Counted from the stretch's first letter, positions 11,832 to 21,668 are shown. The stretch is DNA of 35,550 nt from Blattamonas nauphoetae (GCA_033064195.1 JARBJD010000538.1:1-35550), one strand, 5' to 3'. Notes: generated by a model from the sequence alone, not told the origin. Made by a program: numbers and translations.

Positions 11832-13558
11832 GTCACAGTGTGACTAACAGCCACAGTCCTACAAACACAACAATCCGCGATCGCAAACAGAACAAAGAAA
11901 AATGAGGAAAGATGTGAACAAAGAGGAGAATGCACACGTCACATCATTCTTTCGTGCAAGACGAGAAATCACACTTTCATACGCATTCCCGATTTCAACA
12001 CGAATTTAATCCCCCAGCGATGAACTATTCCGTATGAACAGCATCCCTCCATCCGCCAGGAACACGTGCAGTGAGCTCGTCCGCACAGATCGTTGGTTGT
12101 TGACCAAATGTCTCGGACTAGATCGACAGCACTGAATCACGACATCGAGCAGGTGAAATCACATGGCAGCATGAGAAGGGAAAGAAAAGAGAAACTCCTT
12201 GCATGAGTCTTCTCAACTGGGTGTGTGAGGGAGAACGAACTGATGATCGTCGAAAGGACGAGAATTGTTTGATACCACAGGCATGCGTCAAACTGCACCC
12301 AAACACATAAACAAGATCAAAGACAAGAGAACAGGTGATAGATGAGAGAGGAGCACACATCCGTTTGAAGAAGCGCAGAATGGATTGAGCGTGTCTGACA
12401 ACTCAATTACTTCAGAAGGAGATTGTATTTTTCCCCAGCAACCAAAGTATCCGCACGGAACGATCAGGCAGGGAGCTCGCGAGGAGTCGATGAGGCAGGT
12501 GGGCTTCGCTTGAGGGGAGCGTTGCTGGTGAAAAGTTGAATGGGCCAGAAAGCAAACACGAAGGAGAGAAGGGCTGTCTCTGCATTCTCCGAGAAGGGGG
12601 CAACAACGGTGAGGGTGCGGATCAGTTCCTGTAGGTGGACGAGATCATTGAAGAAAGATGAAAAATAAAGTATGGCTAATCAATTCACACGAATTTTGTG
12701 TGTCAAGGCTTCGGACAATATTCGCAACAAACAGTACGATCAATGTTTCCATCAACTCACAGATTGATTCAAAATTCTGAAATTAACATGGAATCAAGAC
12801 AGAATCACAAACTGATTCTTCTACCGACACTGGGTACGGTGCCAATTGGGATGAGCATCTAGTTTTAATGATTACGTTGACGATATCCAGCTGCCACATA
12901 GGATGTTCTCCAACTGTTGACTGTCTCTGAACTTCGATAGAACTTGTGAAATGGTGAGGATCATCCCCTTGGTGACTAGCGTATCAACAACACAATGAAA
13001 TTCACAACTTGATCGCGCATTGGATGTAACTCTAGTTTGCTCTTCTTCTTTTATTGTTTCTCTCTCTTAAATTTCGATAGAACTTGTGAAATCGTGCGGA
13101 TCTCCTGCTCTGGCACTTGTGCTCCAGCATTATGGTCAAAGTCGCAGATTTGTGGCGCATTGTGTGTAACTCTGGTTTACTCTTTCGCATTCCATCTCAC
13201 GTTCTCTTATGTACCCTCTAATCATGCCGTCCATTACCTTTTATTGACTACCCTCTCTTTTCACCTCTACCTACGTGCTGTCCTGTTCCATCAACGCCTT
13301 GGCCCTTCCACTCCCTATTTCTACTTTCTTTCTTCCACCATCTTGCTCTTTTCTTCATCTATTCTCTCTTTTTATCTTTCGTCATGATCTGTCGCTTCCT
13401 TTGTCTAGGACGGTTTTTGTAGTTCGTTTCTCCTCCTTTGTTGGGTTTTGTATCTCATGAACTCTTTTCTGATTGTTTTTCACGCTTTCCTTAAATCCAG
13501 AGTTTTGGACACCTAACCTCCTATTTTGGCAGAAAGGTGTCCAGAATCTGGGGGTGTC
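11832..13558. other. 1.7-kb stretch without a supported gene
   Basis: Open frames here are short and pyrimidine- or purine-biased, e.g. 13037-13387, whose hydrophobic product simply reflects T/C-rich DNA. The only clear structure is the 140-bp tandem duplication annotated separately. The box AACCTCCTATTTTGG at 13515-13529 recurs at 14261-14275, on the other side of the inverted-repeat element. Confidence 0.5.
12920..13200 (+). repeat. diverged 140-bp tandem duplication
   Basis: TTCGATAGAACTTGTGAAAT occurs at 12933 and 13073, and GCGCATT(g)GTGTAACTCT-like sequence at 13015 and 13155, both pairs exactly 140 bp apart. Sequence between the anchors is partly conserved (e.g. GTGAGGATC / GTGCGGATC). 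It is an old local duplication with no coding frame I can support. Confidence 0.75.
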
Positions 13559-14091
13559 CAAATCCTGATTTCCCTGTATAACAAGCTTAGGATCTTGAAA
13601 ACTTGTTTTGATCATATCTCCACAACCAGACACAGTTCGGACATGAAGTTTTCACCAATATGGATCTTTTGTTGAGAATTAATTTTTTCTGAAAATTTTG
13701 AAAAATTTCGATGACTTCCTATTTTGTCTTTTTTCAGACTTTTCCGTCAATGAGTCTAGTCCCGTTCAAGAATTTTCATTAATATTAAGTTTTGATGAAA
13801 AATCATTGTTTGTATTCATTCGGACCTGGGTTGACATTGATTTAATTGAATTTGATGTCAGATTTAAAACATGAAGCAGAGTTAGTTAAGAAAGATTAAA
13901 TTGTCGAAAATCAGCAAAAATTTATCTCAACTGCCGCAAGGGGATTTTTTCAAAATTTTCAGAAAAATTAATTCTCAACAAAAGATCCATATTGGTGAAA
14001 ACTTCATGTCCGAACTATGTCTGGTTGTGGAGATATGATCAAAACAAGTTTTCAAGATCCTAAGCTTGTTATACAGGGAAATCAGTATTTG
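13559..14091. mobile_element. 533-bp inverted-repeat element (MITE-like, non-autonomous)
   Basis: The left arm 13559-13705 and right arm 13946-14091 are reverse complements with about one internal mismatch, one 1-base indel and a differing base near the tip. The shared arm includes CTGATTTCCCTGTATAAC and TATGGATCTTTTGTTGAG. The ~240-bp centre is AT-rich and has no open frame, so the element encodes nothing. I cannot identify a clean target-site duplication. It lies a few bases from the stop codon of the truncated Pmp-like gene on the minus strand. It could be a DNA-transposon MITE or a foldback element; the near-identity of the arms suggests it is recent or gene-converted. Confidence 0.8.
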
Positions 14092-14526
14092 ACCCTAAAT
14101 TTCCACCCAGGTCCCCCCAGGATTTTTCATTTTTCGAAAAATTGTCATTTCGAGAGAAAACCATCCCAAACCACCAGAAATGAAACGAAAAAGAAAAATC
14201 TTGAACAGGCGTGGAGAAAAGTGGTTCTGAAGTTTGGATTCCCTAAGCTTAAATATTAAGAACCTCCTATTTTGGAGCCAAAAAAGGGTCGATACCCTGA
14301 CTCCCAAATAGGCGCCCCAGCCCTGGAATCCTATTTTGGAAGTTCGATTTCTCCCTCGATGATTCATGGGGGAGGGAGGAATCCAATCTCCAAATGGGTT
14401 GGACTCACTCAAACGTGGGTTGGGAGAAATCTGGGATGGATTGAGATTTGAGTCGAAAAAAGTGTCTTTTGTGGTCGGGTTAGATCCATGTGGTCGGGTT
14501 AGATCCGCATGGTAAGATGAGCATTG
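14092..14526. repeat. repeat-derived segment replacing a gene's 3' end
   Basis: This contains CCTATTTTGG-type boxes (14263, 14331) and a 19-bp direct duplication of GTGGTCGGGTTAGATCC (about 14474-14511). On the minus strand it stays open and forms the last ~145 codons of the 17205-14095 frame, but the product lacks the Ig-like/TIG pattern that precedes it. I infer that it is inserted or fused repeat DNA. Confidence 0.55.
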
Positions 14527-17205
14527 TTTTGGAACAGTGATCGATGTGATCACAGGAGGATTCGGAACTTCAATCGAGACTTCAGAACCGATCACAACTT
14601 CGACTGAGCCAACTGTGGCTGATTCCACAGAATATGTCGTCCCGAACGCGAGATGAGTCGTGTTCTCTTCCCATCCAACTGCAAACTCAATCGAGCAAGT
14701 TGTCGTTTCTGTGATTGTGAGGTCACATTCAAGTTCAGGAGCATTGCCCGATCGTTTGATTTTGATAGTTCCTGCCCCATCAGGGAGCAACGAAGCCTGG
14801 AAAGTCACTGTTAGTTGAGTTCTCTCTCCGTTCAACGAGCAAGAAAGGACCGAAGTGATCCGGGGTGGTTCAGTTGGTGTTGTGAAAGTGATGGTGCCTG
14901 TCAGAGGGACATTCTCTTCAATCCCTCCTTGCGGAAGCCACATTACTTTCTTAACTTCGTATTCTGTCCCCCACTCCAGTTTTCTCGCATCTGTCGATGG
15001 AGGAAGAGGTGCTTCTCCAACAAGAGTCGTCGAGTCGGAACGAGTCAGCGAGATGTTGATTTTGTTTTCTCCGTTTTGGATCAGCATGGAAAAACCGCCT
15101 TCTCCCAAATTCACTCCATGGAGAACAATTTCTGCTGTGCTCCCATCTTTCAGAGTTGATTGAGCTGCACTGATTTTGAGTGAAGGGAGATAGATTGAAG
15201 GGATCGCCGATGCGCGGTGTTCATATTTGTCTTCTGTTGGTGGTGGAAGAACTCCATTCACTCCCGACGAGACTATCACTGTTCCTGATGTCGATGTCTC
15301 CGAGCTGCTCCCAAATTGAACATGAACCAGACGAGGTACATTCGACCCTTCCAGCAAAATCCCCATTGTTCCCTTCACTGCTAGATTCGATGTTGCTGTC
15401 ACTGTCGCTGTCTCTGTCTCCTCATTGATCGACACACTCACTTGCACGTCTGGACTGGAGTCGAGTTTGGGAACGAGTTCGCTCTTGTCATAACCATAAT
15501 AATATGCATCCACGAGAAACACATTGGGTTTGGTCGATGTGGAGTCGCAGAACTTGACGGTATTTGAATTCACGTTCGAGGGAGTCACTTTTAAGGTGTA
15601 GATATCGTTTCTTCCAGCGAAACGTTCTGACGAGCATTCTCTGAATTGGATGAAGGAGAGATCAATTGATGTGACGGAATAGAGTCCCAATGCTCCTCCC
15701 ATCTCAAAAGCAGAACTCAAAACAAAAGCGCAGTTGGAGAGAGTGGCGAGTGAGTGGCGCCAGAGAGAGACAGAACCATCATAAGGTGATCGGCTCTTAT
15801 CAAAGAAGCAATCAGAGATGGTGACAGAGGAATACGAATCACAGAAGACACTCCCACCGTATCGATAACTCCCCGCGTCAGTGTTCTTACAATCTGCGAA
15901 GGAAGACAAAGTGATTGTGGCAGGACAATCAGTGCGAGTTTCCTGAACATTGATCGCACCTCCATCTTCATCGTCGGTCTGGCACACGCATTTGTGGAAG
16001 AAGCACTGCGTGACGTTCAGAGTGGACTGGGACTTGTTGATGAAGATTGCTGCCCCGCCGCCGTTCAGCCCGCCACCGATGATCGTCATGGTGCTGAAAG
16101 TGCAGAGAGTGAACTTCACTGATGTGACGTGCAAGTGGGATGTCACATCTGTTCGGCCGGTGGAGGTTTGGGTGATGTTTTTGTGTTGATGGTCGATTTC
16201 ATCATTCGATGTTCGGACGCATGAAGAGAACGAACTGTTTACACACGCAATATTTCCACCTAAACGAGTCACGCACAATGCGGTCCCCATGTCGTGGTTC
16301 GTGCTTCTTTCAATTCGGCTCCCAACCACTCTCTCCCACACACAACTCCCAACTCCCAACGATTTTCCACTTCCAACTCCGAAACTGCTCGTCACATTTA
16401 AAACGCTACTCAATCTCAATTCTGTGGAAACCTCTCCAAACATCCCAATCGCCGACCCTTCTGGCAATAACTTCCCAGCAAAGGAGAAAAGAGGGCCAGT
16501 TCCAAGCGCAAAGTGCGTCGAATCGAACGACAGTTCAACTCCAATAATATAGTCCTTTTTCATTGGAACATCGCTCCATCCCTCTCCATCTCCCATCCAG
16601 TCTTCTTTGTTCTTGTTCAGTTGTCCATATTCTCGCCCAACAAGCGGAAGAAGAACATTTTGTGTCGATGATTTGTGACTGATCCCAACAATCACAATCC
16701 TGCTTGATCCGCTTCTCTCCGCATCCGCAAGTACAAATCCCGAACATTCCATGTTTGAGAAGATTTCGCTATCAATCACCTCAACTGACGAGTGAAGAAC
16801 CGTACAGATTGTTGTTCCTTGCATTCCCGCATCCAGTCTCCATGATCGCATTGTCAACGAACTATTTTGCACATCAATCATCCATCGTGCAAGAGAAGCT
16901 TCCGTTCTTGGTGATCTGTTTCCATTTTCGGCATCATTCCGATTTCGTTCGTTTTGCACATTCGCTTTATGTGTCAGTCCTGTCTTGTTTCCATTCAGTT
17001 CCACCGATTTCGAGACAATCTCAATGGAATTCGTCCAATACAATCCATGATCAAATGACAGATGCATCAATTCGGAGTTAGAGGCAAAACTGGTTTCGGC
17101 AAGTTTCTTCTCTAGGACAGTATTAAAATCTTGGTAGTGTTCAGCAACACATTGGAAGATGCTCCAGAGTAATAGAAGCTGTTGGATCATGGATGATATC
17201 ACCAT
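14095..17205 (-). CDS. secreted Pmp-like beta-helix / TIG-repeat surface protein, 3' end replaced
   Basis: A single 1036-codon frame. The N-terminus MVISSMIQQLLLLWSIFQCV is a typical signal peptide, so the product should enter the secretory path. Residues ~340-560 are short beta-helix repeats with GGAI-type steps and Cys/Ser ladders (GGAAIFINKSQSTLNVTQCF, GGSVFCDSYSSVTISDCFF), as in polymorphic outer-membrane-protein-like families of metamonads. Residues ~590-880 hold Ig-like/TIG-type repeats opening with PPRITSVLSCSLNGERTQLT and PPVITSITVPK. After that, at about 14527, the sequence turns into repeat-derived DNA, so the usual further repeats and any membrane anchor are missing. The frame stays open through it by chance or after fusion. 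Two other pieces of this family lie at 1715-2173 and 26905-29662. A surface or adhesion role is inferred from the family. Confidence 0.75.
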   Translation of the reverse strand: MVISSMIQQLLLLWSIFQCVAEHYQDFNTVLEKKLAETSFASNSELMHLSFDHGLYWTNSIEIVSKSVELNGNKTGLTHKANVQNERNRNDAENGNRSPRTEASLARWMIDVQNSSLTMRSWRLDAGMQGTTICTVLHSSVEVIDSEIFSNMECSGFVLADAERSGSSRIVIVGISHKSSTQNVLLPLVGREYGQLNKNKEDWMGDGEGWSDVPMKKDYIIGVELSFDSTHFALGTGPLFSFAGKLLPEGSAIGMFGEVSTELRLSSVLNVTSSFGVGSGKSLGVGSCVWERVVGSRIERSTNHDMGTALCVTRLGGNIACVNSSFSSCVRTSNDEIDHQHKNITQTSTGRTDVTSHLHVTSVKFTLCTFSTMTIIGGGLNGGGAAIFINKSQSTLNVTQCFFHKCVCQTDDEDGGAINVQETRTDCPATITLSSFADCKNTDAGSYRYGGSVFCDSYSSVTISDCFFDKSRSPYDGSVSLWRHSLATLSNCAFVLSSAFEMGGALGLYSVTSIDLSFIQFRECSSERFAGRNDIYTLKVTPSNVNSNTVKFCDSTSTKPNVFLVDAYYYGYDKSELVPKLDSSPDVQVSVSINEETETATVTATSNLAVKGTMGILLEGSNVPRLVHVQFGSSSETSTSGTVIVSSGVNGVLPPPTEDKYEHRASAIPSIYLPSLKISAAQSTLKDGSTAEIVLHGVNLGEGGFSMLIQNGENKINISLTRSDSTTLVGEAPLPPSTDARKLEWGTEYEVKKVMWLPQGGIEENVPLTGTITFTTPTEPPRITSVLSCSLNGERTQLTVTFQASLLPDGAGTIKIKRSGNAPELECDLTITETTTCSIEFAVGWEENTTHLAFGTTYSVESATVGSVEVVIGSEVSIEVPNPPVITSITVPKQCSSYHADLTRPHGSNPTTKDTFFDSNLNPSQISPNPRLSESNPFGDWIPPSPMNHRGRNRTSKIGFQGWGAYLGVRVSTLFWLQNRRFLIFKLRESKLQNHFSPRLFKIFLFRFISGGLGWFSLEMTIFRKMKNPGGTWVEI

Positions 17206-17352
17206 GAATCAAAGAAAACGAGATGAAATAAAGATCCAACCCATAGAACATACGTTTAGATTCAACACTCAATCGTCATTATCTCTCTCCAATGACTGCA
17301 CAGCGACTTCAATTGCGCTCGAACGAGTTGGAAAAAACACAGAAACTCCAAA

Positions 17353-18733
17353 TCATTGTGCGTGACAAGTAAACGAAAAAGAAAGTGTTATAGTTGTTCC
17401 TGGGTGTCGAATCAAAAGGGCCGATATCAACAGAGGCTCTTGTCGGTCCTGAGCCACAATTGAGATGATCTTCGCCACGAATTTCTTATCCTTGAGGATC
17501 TGCCCATGAGAAATATCATCAAACTCGTGGAACTCCAACGGGTGGTTGTTCTCGTTCTTCCACTTCAGAGGAACAAGCAAGGACGCCAGTGGAACAGTTC
17601 CATCGCCGTCGCCAATGACACCCTCCGCTTCTTCCTTCCACCACTTCTCCTTCTCTTCTTTGATGACGATGGAGGTTGTGGTCTTCTTTCCGTGCGAGAA
17701 GAAGACGTGGGTGGGGACGCCTGGGTGCTCCTGTGGCTTGTTCATCACTTTGAGGGAGTGGTAGGCGGCAATCGACATCCAATTTCGGTCTGTCGTTGTC
17801 CAGGTGTCGTTCATGTATAACATGCGGATTTGCGTGCCTGTTTTCTAGGAGAGAGGGGAAAGAGAGGATGAGATAGAAAATGAGGGGAAATTGACGAAAT
17901 CGAGGAGAAAGTGAGATAGGAAAAAAAAAGAGAGAAATGGAGAAAATCCCACGAAATGAGGAGGAGAGGAGGAAAAGGAGAAGAGAAGAGAAGATAATTA
18001 TGAAGAAGGATGAGGATATGAAAAAGACGAGGATATGATAAAGATGATGTTGGGGGCAAGAAAAAGTGCTTCAAGTTCATTGGACGGAATGAACGGGAAA
18101 TAAGTCGAGGAATGAACAAAAGCATACAGGAACACCCCACAAGTCCTTCTGCACTTTGTATCTAACCTCCTGCAGGGCTTCGATGAGGGGCTGGTAGGTT
18201 CCTGTGAACCACGACAGGGTGTCGTCCATATAAGCAATTCCCTGCGGAAAGAGAGACAATGGTGAGTGGAGAAAGAATAAAAAGATGTAAGATATGGGAG
18301 AAACGGACAGAATGCGTCAGAAAATCATTTGGAAGGAAAGAGAGGAAGTGAATGTTGGCTCGAAGATACCTTCACTCCACCTTAGTTAGGAGGCCTGACA
18401 ATCAAACCATCGCGGTTGGAGTAAGTGTTGGTGACTGGGTCATTGATTGGGACGAAGTTCTTCTTGAACTGGTCGAAATCTGACACTACTTGTCGAACTT
18501 TGACCCACATCCGTTCCCATTTTGTCTCGTTCGTTTGGTACGACTCAAGTTGAGAGCCAGCAAGTCCAGAAATAAGAACAACTGGGTCACGATTGGTTTT
18601 CTTGGTGTATATGAGTGGGAGTTCCACCATGTCGTTTTCCTCGTCCAGATTGGTCAGCTCATCCAAATCATAGTGCCGGACTGCATGGGTTTCACAAAAC
18701 ATACAGAAATAAAACCAATAAGTTGCTCAGCAT
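17353..18733 (-). pseudogene. LCAT-like (lecithin:cholesterol acyltransferase family) gene lacking its nucleophile region
   Basis: Exon 1 (about 18702-18370) has NRDPVVLISGLAGSQLESYQ, the N-terminal strand and oxyanion region of LCAT-like hydrolases. Exon 2 (18241-18128) has GIAYMDDTLSWFTGTYQPLI..DLWGVP. Exon 3 (17844-17353) has GDGDGTVPLASL with the catalytic Asp and ISHGQILKDKKF with the catalytic His. The ~150-200 residues that should join exons 2 and 3, including the G-x-S-x-G nucleophile, are absent; in their place is a 283-nt pyrimidine-rich (minus strand) intron 17845-18127. A TAA (18382-18384) also lies just before the first donor at 18369, inside the family stretch RPPN-x-GGVK; it would be intronic only if the donor is GTCAGG upstream. 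An ATG at 18733 begins a signal-peptide-like MLSNLLVLFLYVL, but in another frame. Probably non-catalytic or a pseudogene; an assembly collapse is the alternative. Confidence 0.65.
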
Positions 18734-18781
18734 TCCAGATCGGCAAAGGCAAAAGTGTGCGATTGATGATCCGCCCTTTGT

Positions 18782-19160
18782 TCAGTTGGTTTCGATGGGT
18801 TGGCAACTTAAAATGAACACGAAGAAAGGGGAGATCATCGTTCCACCAAGTATTTTATCCACAGTATGCTCTATTTCCTTCTCAGATTACTCATATACAC
18901 CAAACTTCATCATAAAATCATAGCAACACGTGAAATGACACTTAGGAGAAGAGCCTTCTGACACTCCATTTTCAGTCAGTTTTCAGATTCCGGGAAAGGT
19001 GAATCACTTCACGTGTTGCTATGATTTTATGATGAAGTTTGGTGTATATGAGTAATCTGTGAATGAAATAGAGCATACTGTGGATAAAATACTTGGTGGA
19101 ATGATGATCTCCCCTTTCTTCGTGTTCATTTTAAGTTGCCAACCCATCGAAACCAACTGA
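18782..19160. repeat. near-perfect inverted repeat, two 157-bp arms, 65-bp spacer
   Basis: The left arm 18782-18938 and right arm 19004-19160 are reverse complements with about five mismatches. Arms start TCAGTTGGTTTCGATGGGTT and reach GCAACACGTGAA near the spacer. The repeat fills the space between the divergent LCAT-like gene (minus) and the Pro/Ser-rich gene (plus, ATG 19240), so both genes have almost the same upstream sequence. I see no target-site duplication and no open frame. It could be a foldback/MITE insertion or an inverted promoter duplication. Confidence 0.9.
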
Positions 19161-19239
19161 TACACAACATTTCGAACGGTTTACGGTTTGATCTCGAGTC
19201 ACTCGTTCCTTTGTCCGGAAATAGGTTCGACACGCCCCC

Positions 19240-21309
19240 ATGGAGTGTTCAGACACTGGTATTATCGATTCACCTCCATCAAGTGAGAGCTTCGACTCTA
19301 CTGGTAACCATGATACTGATCGATCATCATCAAGCCTATGTCACGATTCGACACTTGACGAAGCTTCACTCCCTCAATTCAGCCCAATGGCAGGCGGAAT
19401 TGGAGGGAGTTTAACTCGGCGATCCACCCCTCCCCTTCTTTCTAATGGAGATCCTGCACACTCTTCATCCGCACCTCATCCTGATAAAACTCCTTCAACC
19501 TCACCATTAGGACCAAATACACCTCAGCCACGGATGTTGTTTTTCCGTAGCCTATCACAACAGCGAGATGAAGGCAGCCCAGTCCATACCCCGCCGTCAT
19601 TCCCCTCGCCGAGTCCGACATGCACAGACTCGTCCGGAAAGTCAACACAATCAATGCCCGTCGCGACATCCGCTCTATATGGCACTGATTCTCCCATCAC
19701 TCATGTTGCTTTTGAGCACCCATTCCAACCACGCCTCAACTCGCTTGAGCCAATCAATGCTTCAGCTGGATTCGTAAATGCGAACTCAACATACAGCTTC
19801 CTCGATTCGTTGTCACCCTTTACATACTCCGCTCAAGCAATGGACACCTACAGCAATCCATTCCCAACTCCACCAACAATCAGGATTGATCCTCGTCACA
19901 CACCATTGGAGGAAATACCCACGAGACAAGCCCAATTCCCACCGATTCCTTCAGATTTACAAGCCCACTTCGCAAAGCTCCCTCGTCCACCGCTTGTTTC
20001 ACACACTATCATCGATTACGAATCGCAGGATGGTCTCCTCCCAACACCGGCGCATAAGTTGGACCTCACGGCTCCTCTCCGTCTTCTTTCTTCTAATTCG
20101 ATTGATCGCGGTCCGATTCCACCGCCCGCGATGTCTCCACACCCTTTCCTTCCGCCTCAACCCAAATCATTTGTCCGTCCTCTTCCCAAGCCACGCACAC
20201 CTCCACATCGCTCGAAAGCGAATAAGAAATGCTCTCATCAACCATCAAAACTGCTTGAGGTAATTCTTGAGCGTCCAAACTTGCCGTCTCCGTCGCTTCC
20301 AAACCCTAAAGCAGTCGTGCCACCCAAGCAAAAAATTCACACCTTTCGAACATTTATTCCGCAAAGCCAAAGACAAAATGGCTCTGAGCAGGCTACGGTC
20401 ATTCCTGAGCATCCGAACTCGCACTTTCCGTCACCTCCAAAAGCGAAAGCAAAAGGGCCACCCATGCCCACAATTCGCTCCTTTCGAACATTTGTTCCGC
20501 AAAGCCAAAGACAAAATGGCTCTGAGCAGGCTACGGTCATTCCTGAGCATCCGAACTCGCACTTTCCGTCACCTCCAAAAGCGAAAGCAAAAGGGCCACC
20601 CATGCCCACAATTCGCTCCTTTCGAACATTTGTTCCGCAAAGCCAAAGACAAAATGGCTCTGAGGAAGTCTTTACCATCGTCCAGTCTGATCCAGTCAAA
20701 CCACACCCTGTTGGCAAAGCGAAATCACTCCCCCACCAGCCTCCACGTCCAAAGGCCAAACGTCGGCACCAACCACCAAAAGCAGCATCTGTACCTCCAA
20801 ATCAAGACGCAGGAAGGAGGGAGATTCATTTTGAGGCTTCGTCATTCCATCCATTCCAGCGATGCTACAGTTACGAGGAACAGAGTCTTGCAGATGGCTT
20901 GCAGTGTCTCTTTGGGGGCCCGTACTATCTTAACAACATCTTCTTCTATGAGCCCGTGAGATATCTCAAAAAGCGGGTGCGGCTGTTCCATCTTTGGAAG
21001 AACATGAACCTGTTCGAATACTATGTTCCGTATTTTCGTCCTGAAGCACGCCAGAGATGGTACATTGGGACTGTAGGGGATGTTATTGATCGACGACTTC
21101 GCATTGCATGGATCAAACACGAACAATTTCCTGACAACGTGTTTCTGGACATGTCGATACTGACGCCTATCGAAGAGAGAAATATTCGGCCAAAAGCACT
21201 GGTTGTTTTCCTCATTCGAGTGAACAAGTACCCGAGCAGCTATTTCGAAGCGAGAGAAGCCTTTTTGTGGCCAGGGAAGGTTCAGGACATATCAATTCGT
21301 TTGATTTAA
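19240..21309 (+). CDS. Pro/Ser-rich protein with 46-residue repeats and a conserved-looking C-terminal domain
   Basis: An uninterrupted 689-codon frame from ATG 19240 to TAA. Residues 1-~320 are low complexity (Ser, Pro, Thr, His). Residues ~328-465 are three 46-residue repeats; the last two are identical at DNA level and contain FVPQSQRQNGSEQATVIPEH and FPSPPKAKAKGPPMPTI. A basic Pro-rich linker (PPRPKAKRRHQPPKAA) follows. The last ~160 residues look globular (FHPFQRCYSYEEQSLADGLQ; ARQRWYIGTVGDVIDRRLRI). RWYIGTVGDVI..LRIAWIKHE resembles a small beta-barrel (Tudor/SH3-like) strand pattern, but I cannot assign it. There is no signal peptide. It is probably an intrinsically disordered intracellular protein with one folded C-terminal module. 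No family is recognised. It is transcribed away from the LCAT-like gene across the inverted repeat. Confidence 0.8.
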   Translation: MECSDTGIIDSPPSSESFDSTGNHDTDRSSSSLCHDSTLDEASLPQFSPMAGGIGGSLTRRSTPPLLSNGDPAHSSSAPHPDKTPSTSPLGPNTPQPRMLFFRSLSQQRDEGSPVHTPPSFPSPSPTCTDSSGKSTQSMPVATSALYGTDSPITHVAFEHPFQPRLNSLEPINASAGFVNANSTYSFLDSLSPFTYSAQAMDTYSNPFPTPPTIRIDPRHTPLEEIPTRQAQFPPIPSDLQAHFAKLPRPPLVSHTIIDYESQDGLLPTPAHKLDLTAPLRLLSSNSIDRGPIPPPAMSPHPFLPPQPKSFVRPLPKPRTPPHRSKANKKCSHQPSKLLEVILERPNLPSPSLPNPKAVVPPKQKIHTFRTFIPQSQRQNGSEQATVIPEHPNSHFPSPPKAKAKGPPMPTIRSFRTFVPQSQRQNGSEQATVIPEHPNSHFPSPPKAKAKGPPMPTIRSFRTFVPQSQRQNGSEEVFTIVQSDPVKPHPVGKAKSLPHQPPRPKAKRRHQPPKAASVPPNQDAGRREIHFEASSFHPFQRCYSYEEQSLADGLQCLFGGPYYLNNIFFYEPVRYLKKRVRLFHLWKNMNLFEYYVPYFRPEARQRWYIGTVGDVIDRRLRIAWIKHEQFPDNVFLDMSILTPIEERNIRPKALVVFLIRVNKYPSSYFEAREAFLWPGKVQDISIRLI
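20221..20634 (+). repeat. three 138-bp in-frame tandem repeats
   Basis: CCGCAAAGCCAAAGACAAAA recurs at 20359, 20497 and 20635, exactly 138 bp apart. Units 20359-20496 and 20497-20634 appear identical base for base. The preceding unit (20221-20358) is degenerate but still aligns at protein level (PNLPSPSLPNPKAVVPPKQK). The exact identity implies recent duplication or homogenisation. 138 is divisible by 3, so copy number can change without breaking the gene. Confidence 0.9.
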
Positions 21310-21668
21310 ACATGTCATCAATATGAAAGTTATATTTGGAATATTTCTTGAAAATTGTGTTACATTGGTTTTGAAGTCTCCCAAGAGTGAGAGAAAGTGA
21401 TTTTGGTTTTGCCAAAATAACTGTGAGATCGCTCGAGTTTGGCGAAATATTGTTCATCTAATTCTCTCAGTGATTTCTGAAAAGGTCCAAAAATGAAGAA
21501 AAAAACGAAAAAGACTCTCCAAATGTCACTTTTTCTTCAAAACACTTTCAAACTCCTTCCTTCTCATCTCAAACCACGAGATCGCAGCTTCTCCTCCAAA
21601 ATGAACGCAACATGATGGATTACACCCTCCCACACGTGAAAACTCAGTCCAAAAGGCGGTTCTTCGAT
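21310..21668. other. intergenic, nothing recognised
   Basis: AT-rich 3' flank of the Pro/Ser-rich gene. I see no gene, repeat or RNA in it. Confidence 0.4.

Noticed and set aside
13037-13387. Hydrophobic 116-codon frame resembling a membrane protein
   Set aside because: T/C-rich DNA yields Leu/Phe/Ser in any frame; no start context, splice sites or family match.
18382-18384. TAA in the LCAT-like gene read as glutamine (alternative code known in some oxymonads)
   Set aside because: TAA and TAG terminate other good frames in this window (e.g. the 19240-21309 gene ends in TAA), so a stop or intronic position is more likely.
20267-20959. 230-codon plus-strand frame overlapping the Pro/Ser-rich gene
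   Set aside because: It stays open mainly because the 138-bp repeat is divisible by three; the 689-codon frame is longer and has the globular C-terminus.
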